DNA of 64,000 bases from Acidobacteriota bacterium (GCA_025354885.1 JANXLY010000375.1:1-64000); one strand, 5' to 3'. Shown: positions 1 to 8,689, numbered from the stretch's first letter. Notes: a model not told the origin generated them from the letters alone. Translations and numbers: made by a program.

Positions 1-2
1 AA

Positions 3-113
3 GATGCGGAGCAGTTTGTCCAGCCCAAGCGATGGGCTCTGCTGTTAAGACTCATCTTCAAACGCTTCTACGAAAGAATGGGCCCTAAAGTCCGCCTTCC
101 CGCTATCGCTTGA
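3..113 (+). CDS. C-terminal end of an unrecognised ORF (partial)
   Basis: An open frame enters from the left edge and ends at TGA 111-113, giving 36 residues rich in Arg, Lys, Phe and Leu (key stretch RLIFKRFYERMG). I do not recognise it. Its basic character and its position beside a beheaded PEP-CTERM gene and an IS1380 remnant would suit the tail of another mobile-element protein, but this is a guess. Confidence 0.25.
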   Translation, partial: DAEQFVQPKRWALLLRLIFKRFYERMGPKVRLPAIA

Positions 114-135
114 GACTTCAAACCGCCGTTTTTAG

Positions 136-519
136 GTTTATCAAGGCGGCCAGGAGCGATTCATCTCTAACCGCGGAGACACTCAAAGCCCTGGAATCTA
201 CGACGTTTACGATACGGATGGGAACTTGCTCCAATCGGCGTTTATTACTGTTTCTCAGAACGGCAGAGGCATTGCTTTTGATGGCACCAATTTTTTCGTT
301 GCTGGCAGCAATACGATCAGCACCTTCAATGGGACCACTGGAGCACTTCTAGGTACACAGACGATTGCCGGTACCCACAATTTTGAAGACCTTTCTGTCG
401 ACTACACACTCGTGCTTCCTCCCAGCGGTGTTCCAGAGCCCGGAACCTTTACGATGTTGGGCGGCGGATTTGTTGGGTTGCTCTTCGCTCTACGGCGCCG
501 TAAGACGCGTTCCAGTTAA
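136..519 (+). pseudogene. PEP-CTERM protein, N-terminally truncated remnant
   Basis: The frame is open from just after TAG 133-135 to TAA 517-519. It encodes the end of a secreted protein with beta-propeller-like strands (GIYDVYDTDGN, GIAFDGTNFFVAG) and a textbook PEP-CTERM sorting signal: VPEPGT, a hydrophobic helix (FVGLLFAL) and a basic RRRK tail. In this class the signal is recognised by an exosortase and the protein goes to the envelope or is secreted. There is no in-frame ATG and no signal peptide; the only usable start is TTG 226, which would cut into the fold. Upstream bases in this frame hit a stop at once, so the 5' part has been lost, probably with the insertion activity seen on the right. 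Confident as a PEP-CTERM remnant, less so on whether anything is still expressed. Confidence 0.7.
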
Positions 520-550
520 CCCGGACCTCCCACAAAGAAGTAGCCGCAAG

Positions 551-616
551 GGCCTCCTCCTCTGTCATCACTGATTCGTTCATAACGAGCTAAAGACAGG
601 ATGCAGGAGGCCTTTT
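551..616 (+). terminator. Possible terminator after the PEP-CTERM remnant
   Basis: GGCCTCCT (551-558) pairs with AGGAGGCC (605-612), followed by TTTT (613-616). The loop is long (46 nt), so this could also be a remnant repeat of the adjacent insertion sequence. Confidence 0.35.
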
Positions 617-619
617 GCT

Positions 620-1155
620 ATGACAGAGTGTATCCAAGCGCGGTTTGAGTTTGCAGGGTATGATTCACGGGGTGTGGTGGGTTGTTGTTTTTGGGGTGGT
701 GCGAAAGCTGAGCTTTACCAAGCGCCTGAGTTTGTGCTTTGCCGATGATCGTCATCAGAGGCGAGTGGAACACCGGGCGGAAGAGATGCTGCGGCAACTG
801 GTGTTTTCATTGGCATTGGGCTACCAGGACCTCAACGGTCAGGAGCCGTTGAAGAAAGACCTGATGCTGTGCTTGCAGGCAAGAGTATGCTGAACCGGTT
901 GGGGCTGGATGCGGGCATCACGACCCGCTACAAGACGCTCAGCTGCGTGAACTGTTCGTGGCGCGCTTTGCGGTGTTAGCAACGGAGATCATGCTCGATC
1001 TGGACGCCACCGATCTGCCTTCGCGCGGCGGACAGAAGGATCACTTCTCTCACGGCTACTGCGGACACCAACGTGAGCTGCCGTTGTACGGCATGAACGG
1101 AGAGCATGTCGTGCAGGCTGACAGCGGCTTCTGCCACCAAGTACTGATGTTGTGG
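620..1155 (+). pseudogene. IS1380-family transposase remnant, frameshifted and shortened
   Basis: Fragments in different frames line up with an IS1380-type DDE transposase. The start at ATG 620 gives MTECIQARFEF. A second frame from about 720 gives CFADDRHQRRVEHR followed by LALGYQDLN, the conserved N-terminal block of this family. A third frame from 958 gives the catalytic-Asp block MLDLDATDLPSRGGQ with HGYCGHQRELPLYG. A full transposase is over 400 residues; here the pieces total about 180, and the downstream catalytic residues are missing. It is therefore dead and has suffered several indels. I did not find clear terminal inverted repeats. Its 3' end runs straight into the promoter region of the M16 peptidase. 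Confidence 0.8.
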
Positions 1156-1157
1156 TG

Positions 1158-1187
1158 TGAACAAAATGATTGCTAAAACCCTACAAT
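1158..1187 (+). promoter_or_regulatory. Possible sigma70-type promoter for the M16 genes
   Basis: TGAACA (1158-1163) lies 18 nt before TACAAT (1182-1187). The predicted +1 falls on the GTG at 1194. The promoter lies at the edge of the transposase remnant. The -35 match is weak. Confidence 0.35.
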
Positions 1188-1193
1188 GGTGGC

Positions 1194-2519
1194 GTGAGAA
1201 GCTTATTCGTTTTATCTCTTGCCACAGCGCTCTGCGCTTTGGCCGTGGAACCGCTTCCGGTCAAGACTGGCCAGTTAGCCAATGGCCTGAAAGTCATTGT
1301 GGAAGAGGACCGCGACATCCCCAATGTCGCCATGTATCTGTTCTACAAAATCGGTAGTCGCAATGAGGTGCCGGGTAAAACCGGGCTCGCTCATTTCTTT
1401 GAACACATGATGTTTAACGGGGCCAAGAAGTATGGCCCCAAGATGTTTGACATCGTGATGGAGAAAAGCGGAGGCCGCAATAACGCTTACACGAGCGAAG
1501 ATCTGACGGTCTATACGAACTTTATTCCGAACACGGCACTGGAAGTGACTTTTGATCTCGAGGCAGACCGGATTCGTGATCTCGCTTTTGATCCGAAGAT
1601 TGTGGAGAGTGAGCGCGGCGTCGTCTACAGCGAGCGGCGAACCAGTGTGGACAACAGCAACGTGGGGAGTCTTGCCGAGCAATTGAGCGCAGCGGCGTTT
1701 ACCGCGCATCCTTATCAGTGGAGCCCGATTGGCTGGCCCAGCGACATCGAAGCCTGGACGATGGAAGATCTAAGGGCCCACTTCAAGATGGGTTACGCGC
1801 CCAACAATTGCACATTGGTAGTGGTGGGAGCCGCCAGTTTTGAAAAGGTGATGGGACTGGCGAAGAAGTATCTGGAGCCGATTCCGGCGCAGCCACCGCC
1901 GCCAGTTGTGCGCACCAGAGAGCCGGAGCAGAAGGGCGAGCGGCGCGTGAAGTTTGAAAAGAACTCGCAGTTGCCTCTGCTCATGATGGGCTATCACGTC
2001 GGGAATTCGAGGGATGCGGATTTCCCGGTGCTGGCAATGATTGATGCTTTGCTGACGGCGGGCAAGAGTGCGCGGCTGACCAGCAGAATGGTGGACCGCG
2101 AGCAGATTGCGCTCGATGTCAATGCGCAAAACCCGATGCAACTCGACCCTGGCCTATTTCTCTTTCTGGTGCAGCCGCGCAGCGGGGTAGCACCGGAGAA
2201 AGCGGAGAAAGTGATTTATGAAGAGCTCGAACGGCTCAAGAAGGAAGCTGTGCCGGCGCTCGAACTGGAGAAGGCGCGGAATCTGATTCTGACCAATTTC
2301 TACCAGCAATTGAAGACGATTGCGGGAAAGGCGAATCTGCTGGGGCAGTATGAAATTTACTTTGGCGGTTACGAGAAGCTGTTCAGTTACGACAAACAAA
2401 TTGCTGCGGTGAGCGCGGCAGATGTACAGCGGGTGGCGGCGAAGTACTTTCGCGAGCAAAACCGGACGGTAGCGACACTGGTTCCAGTGAAGGGTGGAAA
2501 AGATGAAGAGGGTCAATAA
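1194..2519 (+). CDS. M16 family zinc metallopeptidase (catalytic subunit)
   Basis: A 441-residue secreted or periplasmic peptidase of the pitrilysin/insulinase family. After a signal peptide (RSLFVLSLATALCALA) comes the inverted zinc motif HFFEH, then FNGAKKYGP and, about 75 residues later, the glutamate-bearing segment (SERGVVYSERR) expected to give the third zinc ligand. A C-terminal M16 domain follows. I chose the GTG at 1194 because it places the signal peptide at the N-terminus; TTG 1170 would add eight residues (MLKPYNGG). The next gene is the non-catalytic partner and overlaps it by 17 nt, the usual arrangement for heterodimeric bacterial M16 enzymes. The substrate is unknown; unfolded or small periplasmic peptides are the family norm. 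Confidence 0.92.
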   Translation: MRSLFVLSLATALCALAVEPLPVKTGQLANGLKVIVEEDRDIPNVAMYLFYKIGSRNEVPGKTGLAHFFEHMMFNGAKKYGPKMFDIVMEKSGGRNNAYTSEDLTVYTNFIPNTALEVTFDLEADRIRDLAFDPKIVESERGVVYSERRTSVDNSNVGSLAEQLSAAAFTAHPYQWSPIGWPSDIEAWTMEDLRAHFKMGYAPNNCTLVVVGAASFEKVMGLAKKYLEPIPAQPPPPVVRTREPEQKGERRVKFEKNSQLPLLMMGYHVGNSRDADFPVLAMIDALLTAGKSARLTSRMVDREQIALDVNAQNPMQLDPGLFLFLVQPRSGVAPEKAEKVIYEELERLKKEAVPALELEKARNLILTNFYQQLKTIAGKANLLGQYEIYFGGYEKLFSYDKQIAAVSAADVQRVAAKYFREQNRTVATLVPVKGGKDEEGQ

Positions 2520-3894
2520 GATGTGGTTTATTATTCTAGTTGTTATTGCGGCTGGCCTTTCCGTCGCACAGATCAAAATGCCTGCTTATCAGCGGGTGGT
2601 TTTGGAGAATGGCGCAGTGTTGTTTCTGATGCCGAAGAAGGATTTGCCGCTGGTGAGCCTGAGTGTGTCGTTGCGTGGTGGTGCTGAATCTGACCCTGGC
2701 GGGATGCAGGGGCTTGCCGCAATTACGACCGAGATGCTGCTACGCGGTACGGCGAACCGCACGCGCGAGCGGCTGGCGGAAGATATGGATCAGCTCGGCA
2801 TTACGGCGCGGGTCGGCACCGGAAAACAGTTTATGGGTCTGGGAATGCAGTTTTTGAGCAAGGATTTCACCAAGGCAGAGGAGCTGCTGGAGGATGTTCT
2901 GCTGCATCCTTCGTTTGCCGAGAATGAGTTGAAGCGCCTGGTGGAGCAGAAGGTGGACGGCGTGAAGGTGGCGAAAGATCGGCCGCAGATGGCGCTGATG
3001 GAGTATTTTTCGGGCTTCTACTTTGGCAAGGAACATCCTTATGGGCGTTCGACCAACGGCGATGAGCTGAGTTTGCCGAAGATCAACCGCGAAGCAGTGG
3101 AGAAATTCTGGAAGACGGCCTTTGTCGGCAAGAATCTGGTGATTGTTGCCGCAGGGGATTTTGACCCGAAGACGATTGAAGCGCAGCTACGAAAGCTGTT
3201 TGAAAAGCTGCCGTCGGGGACGGCTTATTTGACCAAAAACGTTGTGAGCCCGAAGCTGGGTGAGTCGCGATTGCTGCTGGTGGATTTGCCTGGGGCCACG
3301 CAGACTTACTTTGCGATTGCGCAGCCCGGAATTGAGCGGACGAATGTCCATCGCACTCCCCTTGAGCTGGTAAATACCTTGTTCGGCGGGCGATTTACTT
3401 CGATGCTCAACGATGCTCTGCGGGTGGATAGTGGACTGACTTATGGAGCAAACAGCGTGGTGCAATTGGACCGGTTGCCTGGCGCAATCTCGATCATGAC
3501 CTTTACCAAGACCGAAACGACTGAGGCAGCGATGGACCTGGCGCTGAAGCAGCTGGAGAAGTTGCAGACGACGGGAATCGACAGTGAGCAACTGGCGAGC
3601 GCAAAGGCTTATGTGAAGGGCGAGTATCCGACCAAACGGCTGGAGACCATCGATCAACTCTCGGCAGTGTTGACCGACATGGAGGTGTTTGGGTTGAATC
3701 GCGGCGAGGTAGATGACCTGATTTCGCGCATTGACTCTGTGACACTCGAGCAGGCGAACGCGATTGCGCGCAGATATTACAAGACCAGTGGCCTGGTGTT
3801 TGTGCTGGTGGGAGACGCCGCGAAGATCCGTAAAACTATGGACAAATACGCGAAGGATGTCCGTGTGGTGAAGATCAGCGAGCCGGGGTTCTAG
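2503..3894 (+). CDS. M16 family peptidase-like protein, zinc motif absent (partner subunit)
   Basis: A 463-residue secreted protein with the same two-domain M16 fold as its upstream neighbour. The position where HxxEH should be reads ITTEMLLRGTANR, so it cannot bind catalytic zinc. This is typical of the inactive half of a bacterial M16 heterodimer, which closes the chamber and helps bind substrate. A signal peptide is visible (MWFIILVVIAAGLSVAQ). I took ATG 2503, which overlaps the upstream stop at 2519; GTG 2494 and ATG 2521 are alternatives. Translational coupling would give 1:1 amounts of both subunits. The following gene starts immediately after its stop, so the three are probably co-transcribed. 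Confidence 0.9.
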   Translation: MKRVNKMWFIILVVIAAGLSVAQIKMPAYQRVVLENGAVLFLMPKKDLPLVSLSVSLRGGAESDPGGMQGLAAITTEMLLRGTANRTRERLAEDMDQLGITARVGTGKQFMGLGMQFLSKDFTKAEELLEDVLLHPSFAENELKRLVEQKVDGVKVAKDRPQMALMEYFSGFYFGKEHPYGRSTNGDELSLPKINREAVEKFWKTAFVGKNLVIVAAGDFDPKTIEAQLRKLFEKLPSGTAYLTKNVVSPKLGESRLLLVDLPGATQTYFAIAQPGIERTNVHRTPLELVNTLFGGRFTSMLNDALRVDSGLTYGANSVVQLDRLPGAISIMTFTKTETTEAAMDLALKQLEKLQTTGIDSEQLASAKAYVKGEYPTKRLETIDQLSAVLTDMEVFGLNRGEVDDLISRIDSVTLEQANAIARRYYKTSGLVFVLVGDAAKIRKTMDKYAKDVRVVKISEPGF

Positions 3895-6855
3895 ATGTTG
3901 CATCGCCTGTTCGCTACAGCGCTTTTGTTAACCGCGACGCTAGGGGCACAGGTGCTGCTTATCGATGGACCGGGCGCTTTTGTGGTTGCTGCACGGGCTA
4001 GCGTTGAGCTGAGAGTCGTGTTGTCGGCGGCGAGTCTGGGTGGGGGTGTAGCGGGCATCAATGTTCGCTTTATTGCCCCTGCCGGGATGGGTGATTTTGC
4101 TGGTAAAACGAGTGTGACGGTGACCAGTGATGCGGCCGGGCGGGCAACTGCGCAGTTCACTACGGGCGGGCAGAGTGCGCTGTTTAATGTGGATGCTGTG
4201 GCGGAGTTGGGCGATGGAGCGGTGGCGAGTTTTGCATTTACAGTAGGGGCGAGCGGAGTGGTAGGAGATGCCGAGCAGGTCAGGGCGGAAGTGCGCCGGA
4301 GCTTGTTGCGCAATGCGGCGGATGGAAGCAACTTGCAATTGGTAGGGCCGTTTTGGTTGCCTGCTGGAAGCCTGGTTCGGCCGGCAAGATGGGCGAAAGA
4401 GAAGGAGGCGGGCGGGCTGTGGAAGGCGGACCAAGGGAGCTGGTTCTTGTGGGTGGATGACGGACCGGCCAAGGCTTGGGCAAAGCCGATGCGCTTTTAT
4501 CTTGTACCAGGGACGGATGTGTCGCGGACGCGGATTGGGGGAGAGAAGTGGTGGCCGCTGGTTCGTTTGGCGGGGGGAGAGTGGCAGAGTCTTGGGCGGG
4601 CGACTTCGTTCGGCGGCTCGCTGATTCCGGTGGAGGGTGTGCAACCCGGGATCGGGGATAACTGTGCCGTATCGCTTGTGAATACCGGGCAGGCCGGGGG
4701 GAGGCTGAGTTTTGATGCCTTTGCGAATAGCGTGCGGAAGTTGGGGGTGACACGCTTCTATTCGGACTTGAGCCTGGCGGTGGGTTGCAAGAAGACCTAT
4801 CTGCTAGTGAGCGGGGCTGGGGATCGGGACGGAGTGTGGCTGGAGCGTTGGACGAGCTGGGAAGAGCTGGGTTTGCGCATTCAGTCCTTGGGTGAGCTTG
4901 TTGCTGTAATTGAAACAAACCAAAGTGCTCAAGTTGCGCGGTGGTGGCAGGGCTTGGGCGTTGCCGGGCAGTTGATTAGCTCGACGGACGAAGTGCGGAT
5001 CGGCTTCATGCAGCCGCTGCGGGGTGGTTTTGTAGCTCGCGGACTTTCGCCCGTTGTCGACCGGTTAAACGGAGATTGGGAGGCTGCAGTGCGGGAGTTG
5101 ACTCGTGGGGAATTGGTTTTGTCGAGTGCACGACCGCAGTTTAATCGCTTTATTATGAATGGGCCGAGGAGAATAGCTCTGGCAGATGTGGAGTTTTCGA
5201 ATTTGGGCGGCTTGAGCTGGGTTCCGTTTGATCGTGCGTTTGGGGCCGGTGCGGTGATGAGTGTGAATGTGAGCGATCCTAAGATTGGTGTTGCGGTTGT
5301 TAGCGGTAAAGGATTGATTATACGGGGTTTGGCTGAGGGGCGAACGGAGCTGAGCTTAAGCGTTCTTGACCAGGGGATCAGTTACTTTGGGACTGCCACT
5401 CTAAGAGTTGGTCTGGGAAATTCGACGGTACGGACTTGTCTGATCGTGGTTGGACAGGGGCAATGCCTGGGGCAAATGCAACGGAATATTCCGGTCGCAG
5501 AAGATGAAGTGGGAGGCCATGTTTTTATCGAAGTACAAGATGAAACTATCGCTGCAATCGACTCTAAAATATATACTTATAATCGCGGTGAGCGGAATGT
5601 GCCGCTGGTGGTTCGGGGATTGAAGGCTGGCCGTACCATGGTCCGGTTCCGGAGCCATGATGGGGATGTGTTTGGGGATGTGCCGATCCAGGTGGCAGAA
5701 GTCCTGCCGGCGACAATTGGCGTGCCGCCGCTGGCTTGTCCTGAGGCTGCGACCTACCTGGCGAGCTTTGCCGTAAGCGGTGGTGATGAGACGCTGTTTG
5801 GTCCACTGGGCGGGGCATGGTGGGGCAATGGGATTACGATTGTGTTCCGCCGGATTGGAAGTGATCGCTTTGAGATGCGAAGTAGTGGCTCAGCGGACGG
5901 ACAGTTTTTTGCGATGTCCGGAGGGCTGGCAGCGGATTGCAGCTTTCTGGGAAGTGGCCAGGGAGTTGCCGGGTTTCGGTTGACGACGGCTCAAGTAAAA
6001 GGCAAGATCACAGCGCGGGCGGGAGTGTTTGATTCGATGGCGCTCGAATATTCGATCGGTGTAGATGGAGCGTTTGCGCGACCGATCGAGTACCGCGGTA
6101 CAGGGTTACTGGCGGCTGGGTGCAGTTACGGGTTGTCGCAAGCGGAAAATTTGAACTGGTTTGGAGGAATCTTTCCGGTCAGGGTGTCGAGTCCGGCGCT
6201 TTGCCCCTGGACTGCGGACTTGAGCAGCGGGGTAGGGGATCTTGTTGCTGGGCTGGCGGGGTTTGGGCCCGGAGTGGCCTGGTTGCAGGTGCCGGAGAAC
6301 CGGGGTGATGCGCGGCAGCTCGAAGTGCGAGTGGGGAGTCAGCGCTTGGTGCTGACACAGCCAGGTGTCGTCGTGGGTGGAGCTGAGCTGCAAGCGGTTT
6401 TGAATGGGGCAACGTATGAGGGGGTGGTCGCTCGAAGTTCGCTGGCGCTCGTTTTGGGGGCAGGTCTGACACGAGATCTGCGCGTTGGTGGTGCAAAGGC
6501 GCCGGTGATTTACGGGAACAGTGCGCTGGCGCTGGTGCAGATTCCGGCAGATGCGCCGTTTGGGGTTGTGAATGTGACGAGTGGCAGCGAGAGGCCCTAT
6601 CGGTTGCTGGTGGAGCGTAGTGCGCCCGGAGTGCTCGAGGTAACAAGTACCGAAATGTTTGTGACCGGGATCGATTTGAGTTTGCCGCTCTTTATCGAAG
6701 TGGATGGGGTGGAGCGTGAGGTGCTGGGAGCAGAGCAGGTGGGGCTGGGCATCTACCGGCTGCGATTTGCCACGGGAGTTATGTTGCCCCGTGGCAAATC
6801 GGTGATGGTGAGGCAGGGAGGCAGGAGTTCTCAGCGCGGCGCTTTGGCGATGTGA
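3895..6855 (+). CDS. Large secreted protein with Ig-like and TIGR03437-type C-terminal domain
   Basis: A 986-residue exported protein beginning with a signal peptide (MLHRLFATALLLTATLGAQ). The first part (about 25-120) resembles a bacterial Ig-like or big domain, with strands such as VTVTSDAAGRATAQF. The middle is unrecognised beta-rich sequence with few cysteines. The last 140 residues (from AVLNGATYEGVVARSS through ALALVQIPADAPFG) match the C-terminal module I know as TIGR03437, which is expanded in Solibacter and relatives. Function is unknown; surface or outer-membrane-associated adhesion or scaffolding is the usual guess. ATG 3895 directly follows the TAG of the M16 partner, so it is likely in the same transcript and may be a substrate or client of the peptidase pair. 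Its last 25 nt overlap the convergent DinB gene. Confidence 0.75.
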   Translation: MLHRLFATALLLTATLGAQVLLIDGPGAFVVAARASVELRVVLSAASLGGGVAGINVRFIAPAGMGDFAGKTSVTVTSDAAGRATAQFTTGGQSALFNVDAVAELGDGAVASFAFTVGASGVVGDAEQVRAEVRRSLLRNAADGSNLQLVGPFWLPAGSLVRPARWAKEKEAGGLWKADQGSWFLWVDDGPAKAWAKPMRFYLVPGTDVSRTRIGGEKWWPLVRLAGGEWQSLGRATSFGGSLIPVEGVQPGIGDNCAVSLVNTGQAGGRLSFDAFANSVRKLGVTRFYSDLSLAVGCKKTYLLVSGAGDRDGVWLERWTSWEELGLRIQSLGELVAVIETNQSAQVARWWQGLGVAGQLISSTDEVRIGFMQPLRGGFVARGLSPVVDRLNGDWEAAVRELTRGELVLSSARPQFNRFIMNGPRRIALADVEFSNLGGLSWVPFDRAFGAGAVMSVNVSDPKIGVAVVSGKGLIIRGLAEGRTELSLSVLDQGISYFGTATLRVGLGNSTVRTCLIVVGQGQCLGQMQRNIPVAEDEVGGHVFIEVQDETIAAIDSKIYTYNRGERNVPLVVRGLKAGRTMVRFRSHDGDVFGDVPIQVAEVLPATIGVPPLACPEAATYLASFAVSGGDETLFGPLGGAWWGNGITIVFRRIGSDRFEMRSSGSADGQFFAMSGGLAADCSFLGSGQGVAGFRLTTAQVKGKITARAGVFDSMALEYSIGVDGAFARPIEYRGTGLLAAGCSYGLSQAENLNWFGGIFPVRVSSPALCPWTADLSSGVGDLVAGLAGFGPGVAWLQVPENRGDARQLEVRVGSQRLVLTQPGVVVGGAELQAVLNGATYEGVVARSSLALVLGAGLTRDLRVGGAKAPVIYGNSALALVQIPADAPFGVVNVTSGSERPYRLLVERSAPGVLEVTSTEMFVTGIDLSLPLFIEVDGVEREVLGAEQVGLGIYRLRFATGVMLPRGKSVMVRQGGRSSQRGALAM

Positions 6856-7340
6856 GCTACGTGGTGGCGTCCGTGCCACGCGTAGAGATGCAGGAGTTTG
6901 TCGAGGGTCATGGGGCCGGAGACGGGGTGGATTAGCTCACGGGCGAATGCTTCAACGGGAGTGAGCTTGAGGAGCACGGCGAGGCGGAGGTGGACGTTTT
7001 CAATGATGGCGAGTGAGGACTCGATGGGGAGTTTGGAATCGGGGAGTAGCGACCAGGCGTGTTCGTCGTAAGGCTTGATGGTGGGCTTGTCTTCAGTGAG
7101 GGCGAGGCGAAAGCGAATGAAGGCATTCATGTGCGAATCGGCGATGTGGTGGACGAGCTGGCGTATGGTCCAGCCGCCGTGGCGATAGGGGGAGTCGAGA
7201 TGCGCTTCGCCGAGGGTGTCGAGTGCGGCAAGGAGCTGCTTGGGCAAATCGCGGATTTCGGCGATGGCGGTTTGGCGCTCGGCATCATTTGCAAACGGGG
7301 TAAATGAAAATGTTCCTACAGGGTAGCGGGGGTCTGACAT
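6831..7340 (-). CDS. DinB/YfiT (BstA-like) putative metal-dependent hydrolase or thiol transferase
   Basis: A 169-residue four-helix DinB-superfamily protein. The N-terminus [12 protein letters not shown] and the metal-binding histidines (VHHIADSH and HGRHHVAHI, an H...HxxxH triad) match the YfiT/BstA branch, whose characterised members transfer low-molecular-weight thiols (bacillithiol S-transferase) or act as metal hydrolases. Start ATG 7340 is supported by the conserved N-terminus. The gene is divergent from the peroxiredoxin, with only nine bases between the two start codons, and both likely promoters lie in that junction (see the regulatory entry). A redox or thiol-detoxification link between the two is plausible but inferred. 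The 3' end overlaps the convergent secreted-protein gene by 25 nt. Confidence 0.85.
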   Translation of the reverse strand: MSDPRYPVGTFSFTPFANDAERQTAIAEIRDLPKQLLAALDTLGEAHLDSPYRHGGWTIRQLVHHIADSHMNAFIRFRLALTEDKPTIKPYDEHAWSLLPDSKLPIESSLAIIENVHLRLAVLLKLTPVEAFARELIHPVSGPMTLDKLLHLYAWHGRHHVAHIAKAPR

Positions 7341-7355
7341 AATTCCATTATGGAA
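7338..7355. promoter_or_regulatory. Mirrored -10 elements and dyad between the DinB and peroxiredoxin genes
   Basis: On the + strand CATAAT (7338-7343) is a good -10 for the peroxiredoxin, with +1 expected at 7350, the ATG itself. On the - strand the same hexamer CATAAT (7352-7347) has a 4/6 -35 (GTGAGA, 7375-7370) at 17-nt spacing and +1 expected at 7340, the ATG of the DinB gene. Both messages would be leaderless. TTCCATTATGGAA (7343-7355) is a perfect 13-bp dyad lying over both elements, where a single regulator could control both genes. Confidence 0.5.
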
Positions 7356-7898
7356 CGTCGATCGTTTTTTCTCACGACCGCAGCGATGTCTTCCACCATG
7401 ATGTTGCAGGGCCAGGCGACTGCGCCTCCCAAAACGCATCTCAAGGTGGGCGATGACGCCCCGGACTTCAGCGTACCCACAACAATGGGTAAGCCTTTCA
7501 AACTTTCTGACTACAAGGGCAAGAACGGAGTGGTGGTTGCATTTTTCCCCGCTGCGTTCACCGGTGGTTGAACAAAGGAAATGACCGGGTACCAGGCTGG
7601 TATCCAAAAGTTTAAGGACATGGGATTTGAGGTAATCGGATTGTCAACGGACAACGTACCGAGCCTGAAGTATTGGGCCGACAATGTGATCAAACCCGAA
7701 TTTCCTTTTGGTAGTGACTTCGCCACACGCAAGACTGCAGAAGCATTTGGCGTGTTGATGAAGGACAGGGGGATCGCCAATCGAGCCACGTTTGTTGTGG
7801 ATATCGACGGGAAGATCTCCAGCATTGAAGAAGGAAACACAGCGGTGGACATCACTGGATCGCTGACGGCTTGTTCACGGAGTAAAGGCAAGCATTAG
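7350..7898 (+). CDS. Peroxiredoxin, probable selenoprotein (UGA at the peroxidatic position)
   Basis: A 182-residue AhpC/TSA-type peroxiredoxin that would reduce peroxides. The frame reads through one in-frame TGA at 7569-7571 (residue 74). It sits exactly where the family has its peroxidatic cysteine: [16 protein letters not shown] against the usual FxPAAFTGxCTKE. The rest is intact and conserved: [13 protein letters not shown] before it; [15 protein letters not shown], a [12 protein letters not shown] stretch and [11 protein letters not shown] after it. The cysteine near the C-terminus (TACS) could be the resolving thiol. A SECIS-like hairpin follows the UGA. The N-terminus (ERRSFFLTT) looks like a Tat signal, suggesting export after folding. 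The GTG of the ABC ATPase overlaps the stop by one base. The alternative is a TGC/TGT-to-TGA error or a pseudogene, but the placement on the one selenium-compatible residue argues against chance. Confidence 0.85.
7569..7605 (+). promoter_or_regulatory. UGA selenocysteine codon with bacterial SECIS-like hairpin
   Basis: Fifteen bases after the UGA a hairpin forms. Bases 7587-7593 pair with 7599-7605 (six Watson-Crick pairs and one G-U), leaving loop AGGCU at 7594-7598. The loop guanines lie about 26 nt from the UGA. This resembles the E. coli fdhF SECIS upper stem with its AGGUCU loop in both loop sequence and distance, which is what SelB would recognise. Confidence 0.7.
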
Positions 7899-8689
7899 TG
7901 GCGGCGGCCTTACTCGAAGTTCAAAACATCACTGTAATTCGCGGAGAAATTCGCGGAGAGAGGCCGGCCCTGAACGGCCTCTCTTTGCGTATCGAAGACG
8001 GTGAGCATATTGCGATTCTGGGGCCGAACGGTTGTGGCAAGTCGACGCTGATCAAAGTGATCACGCGCGAAGAATATCCACTGTTGCGGCCCGATACATT
8101 CATTCGTATCTATGGCCAGGAGCGTTGGCACCTGGATGACTTGCGCAAGTGGCTGGGCATTGTATCTAACGACTGGATGGCGAAGGCGACGCGTGATGTG
8201 AAGAGCAGGGAACTGGTTCTTGGCGGCTTCTTCAATAGCGTTGTGATTGAGCCCTATCACGAAGTGACGGAAGAGATGATGGCGATGGCGGATGCTGCAT
8301 TGCGTGAGATGGGCGTGTCGCATTTGGCAGATCGCTGGACCGATGAGTTGTCGAGCGGCGAAGCGAGGCGCGTGCTGTTGGCGCGTGCGCTGGTGCACAC
8401 ACCGCGGGCTCTGTTACTCGATGAGCCGGGGACAAGTCTTGATTTTGCGGCGCAGCAGCATTTGAATGAGCTGGTGAGCATGCAGGCGAAGTCGGGCAAA
8501 ACGATCGTGCTGGTGACGCACCACTTGAGCGATGTGATCCCCGAGATTGAGCGGGTGGCATTTATGAAGGAGGGCAGGATTGTAGAGGATGGCCCGAAGC
8601 AGAAGATGCTGACCACTTCGAAAATGAGCGAACTGTTTGGTGCGCGCCTCGAAGTGATCGAAAAAGATGGGCGTTATGGTTTGGTCTAG
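7898..8689 (+). CDS. ABC transporter ATP-binding protein
   Basis: A 263-residue cytoplasmic ATPase with every nucleotide-binding motif: Walker A LGPNGCGKST (41-50), signature ELSSGEARRVLLARAL (LSSGE in place of LSGGQ), Walker B ALLLDEPG and the H-loop VTHH. The unusual signature and the RLEVIEKDG tail resemble the single-domain ModF-like or YlmA-type ATPases, many of which have no adjacent permease. None is present here. Start GTG 7898 overlaps the stop of the peroxiredoxin by one base, and the sialidase start lies inside its 3' end, so the three genes should be translationally coupled. The transported substrate cannot be deduced. Confidence 0.88.
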   Translation: MAAALLEVQNITVIRGEIRGERPALNGLSLRIEDGEHIAILGPNGCGKSTLIKVITREEYPLLRPDTFIRIYGQERWHLDDLRKWLGIVSNDWMAKATRDVKSRELVLGGFFNSVVIEPYHEVTEEMMAMADAALREMGVSHLADRWTDELSSGEARRVLLARALVHTPRALLLDEPGTSLDFAAQQHLNELVSMQAKSGKTIVLVTHHLSDVIPEIERVAFMKEGRIVEDGPKQKMLTTSKMSELFGARLEVIEKDGRYGLV

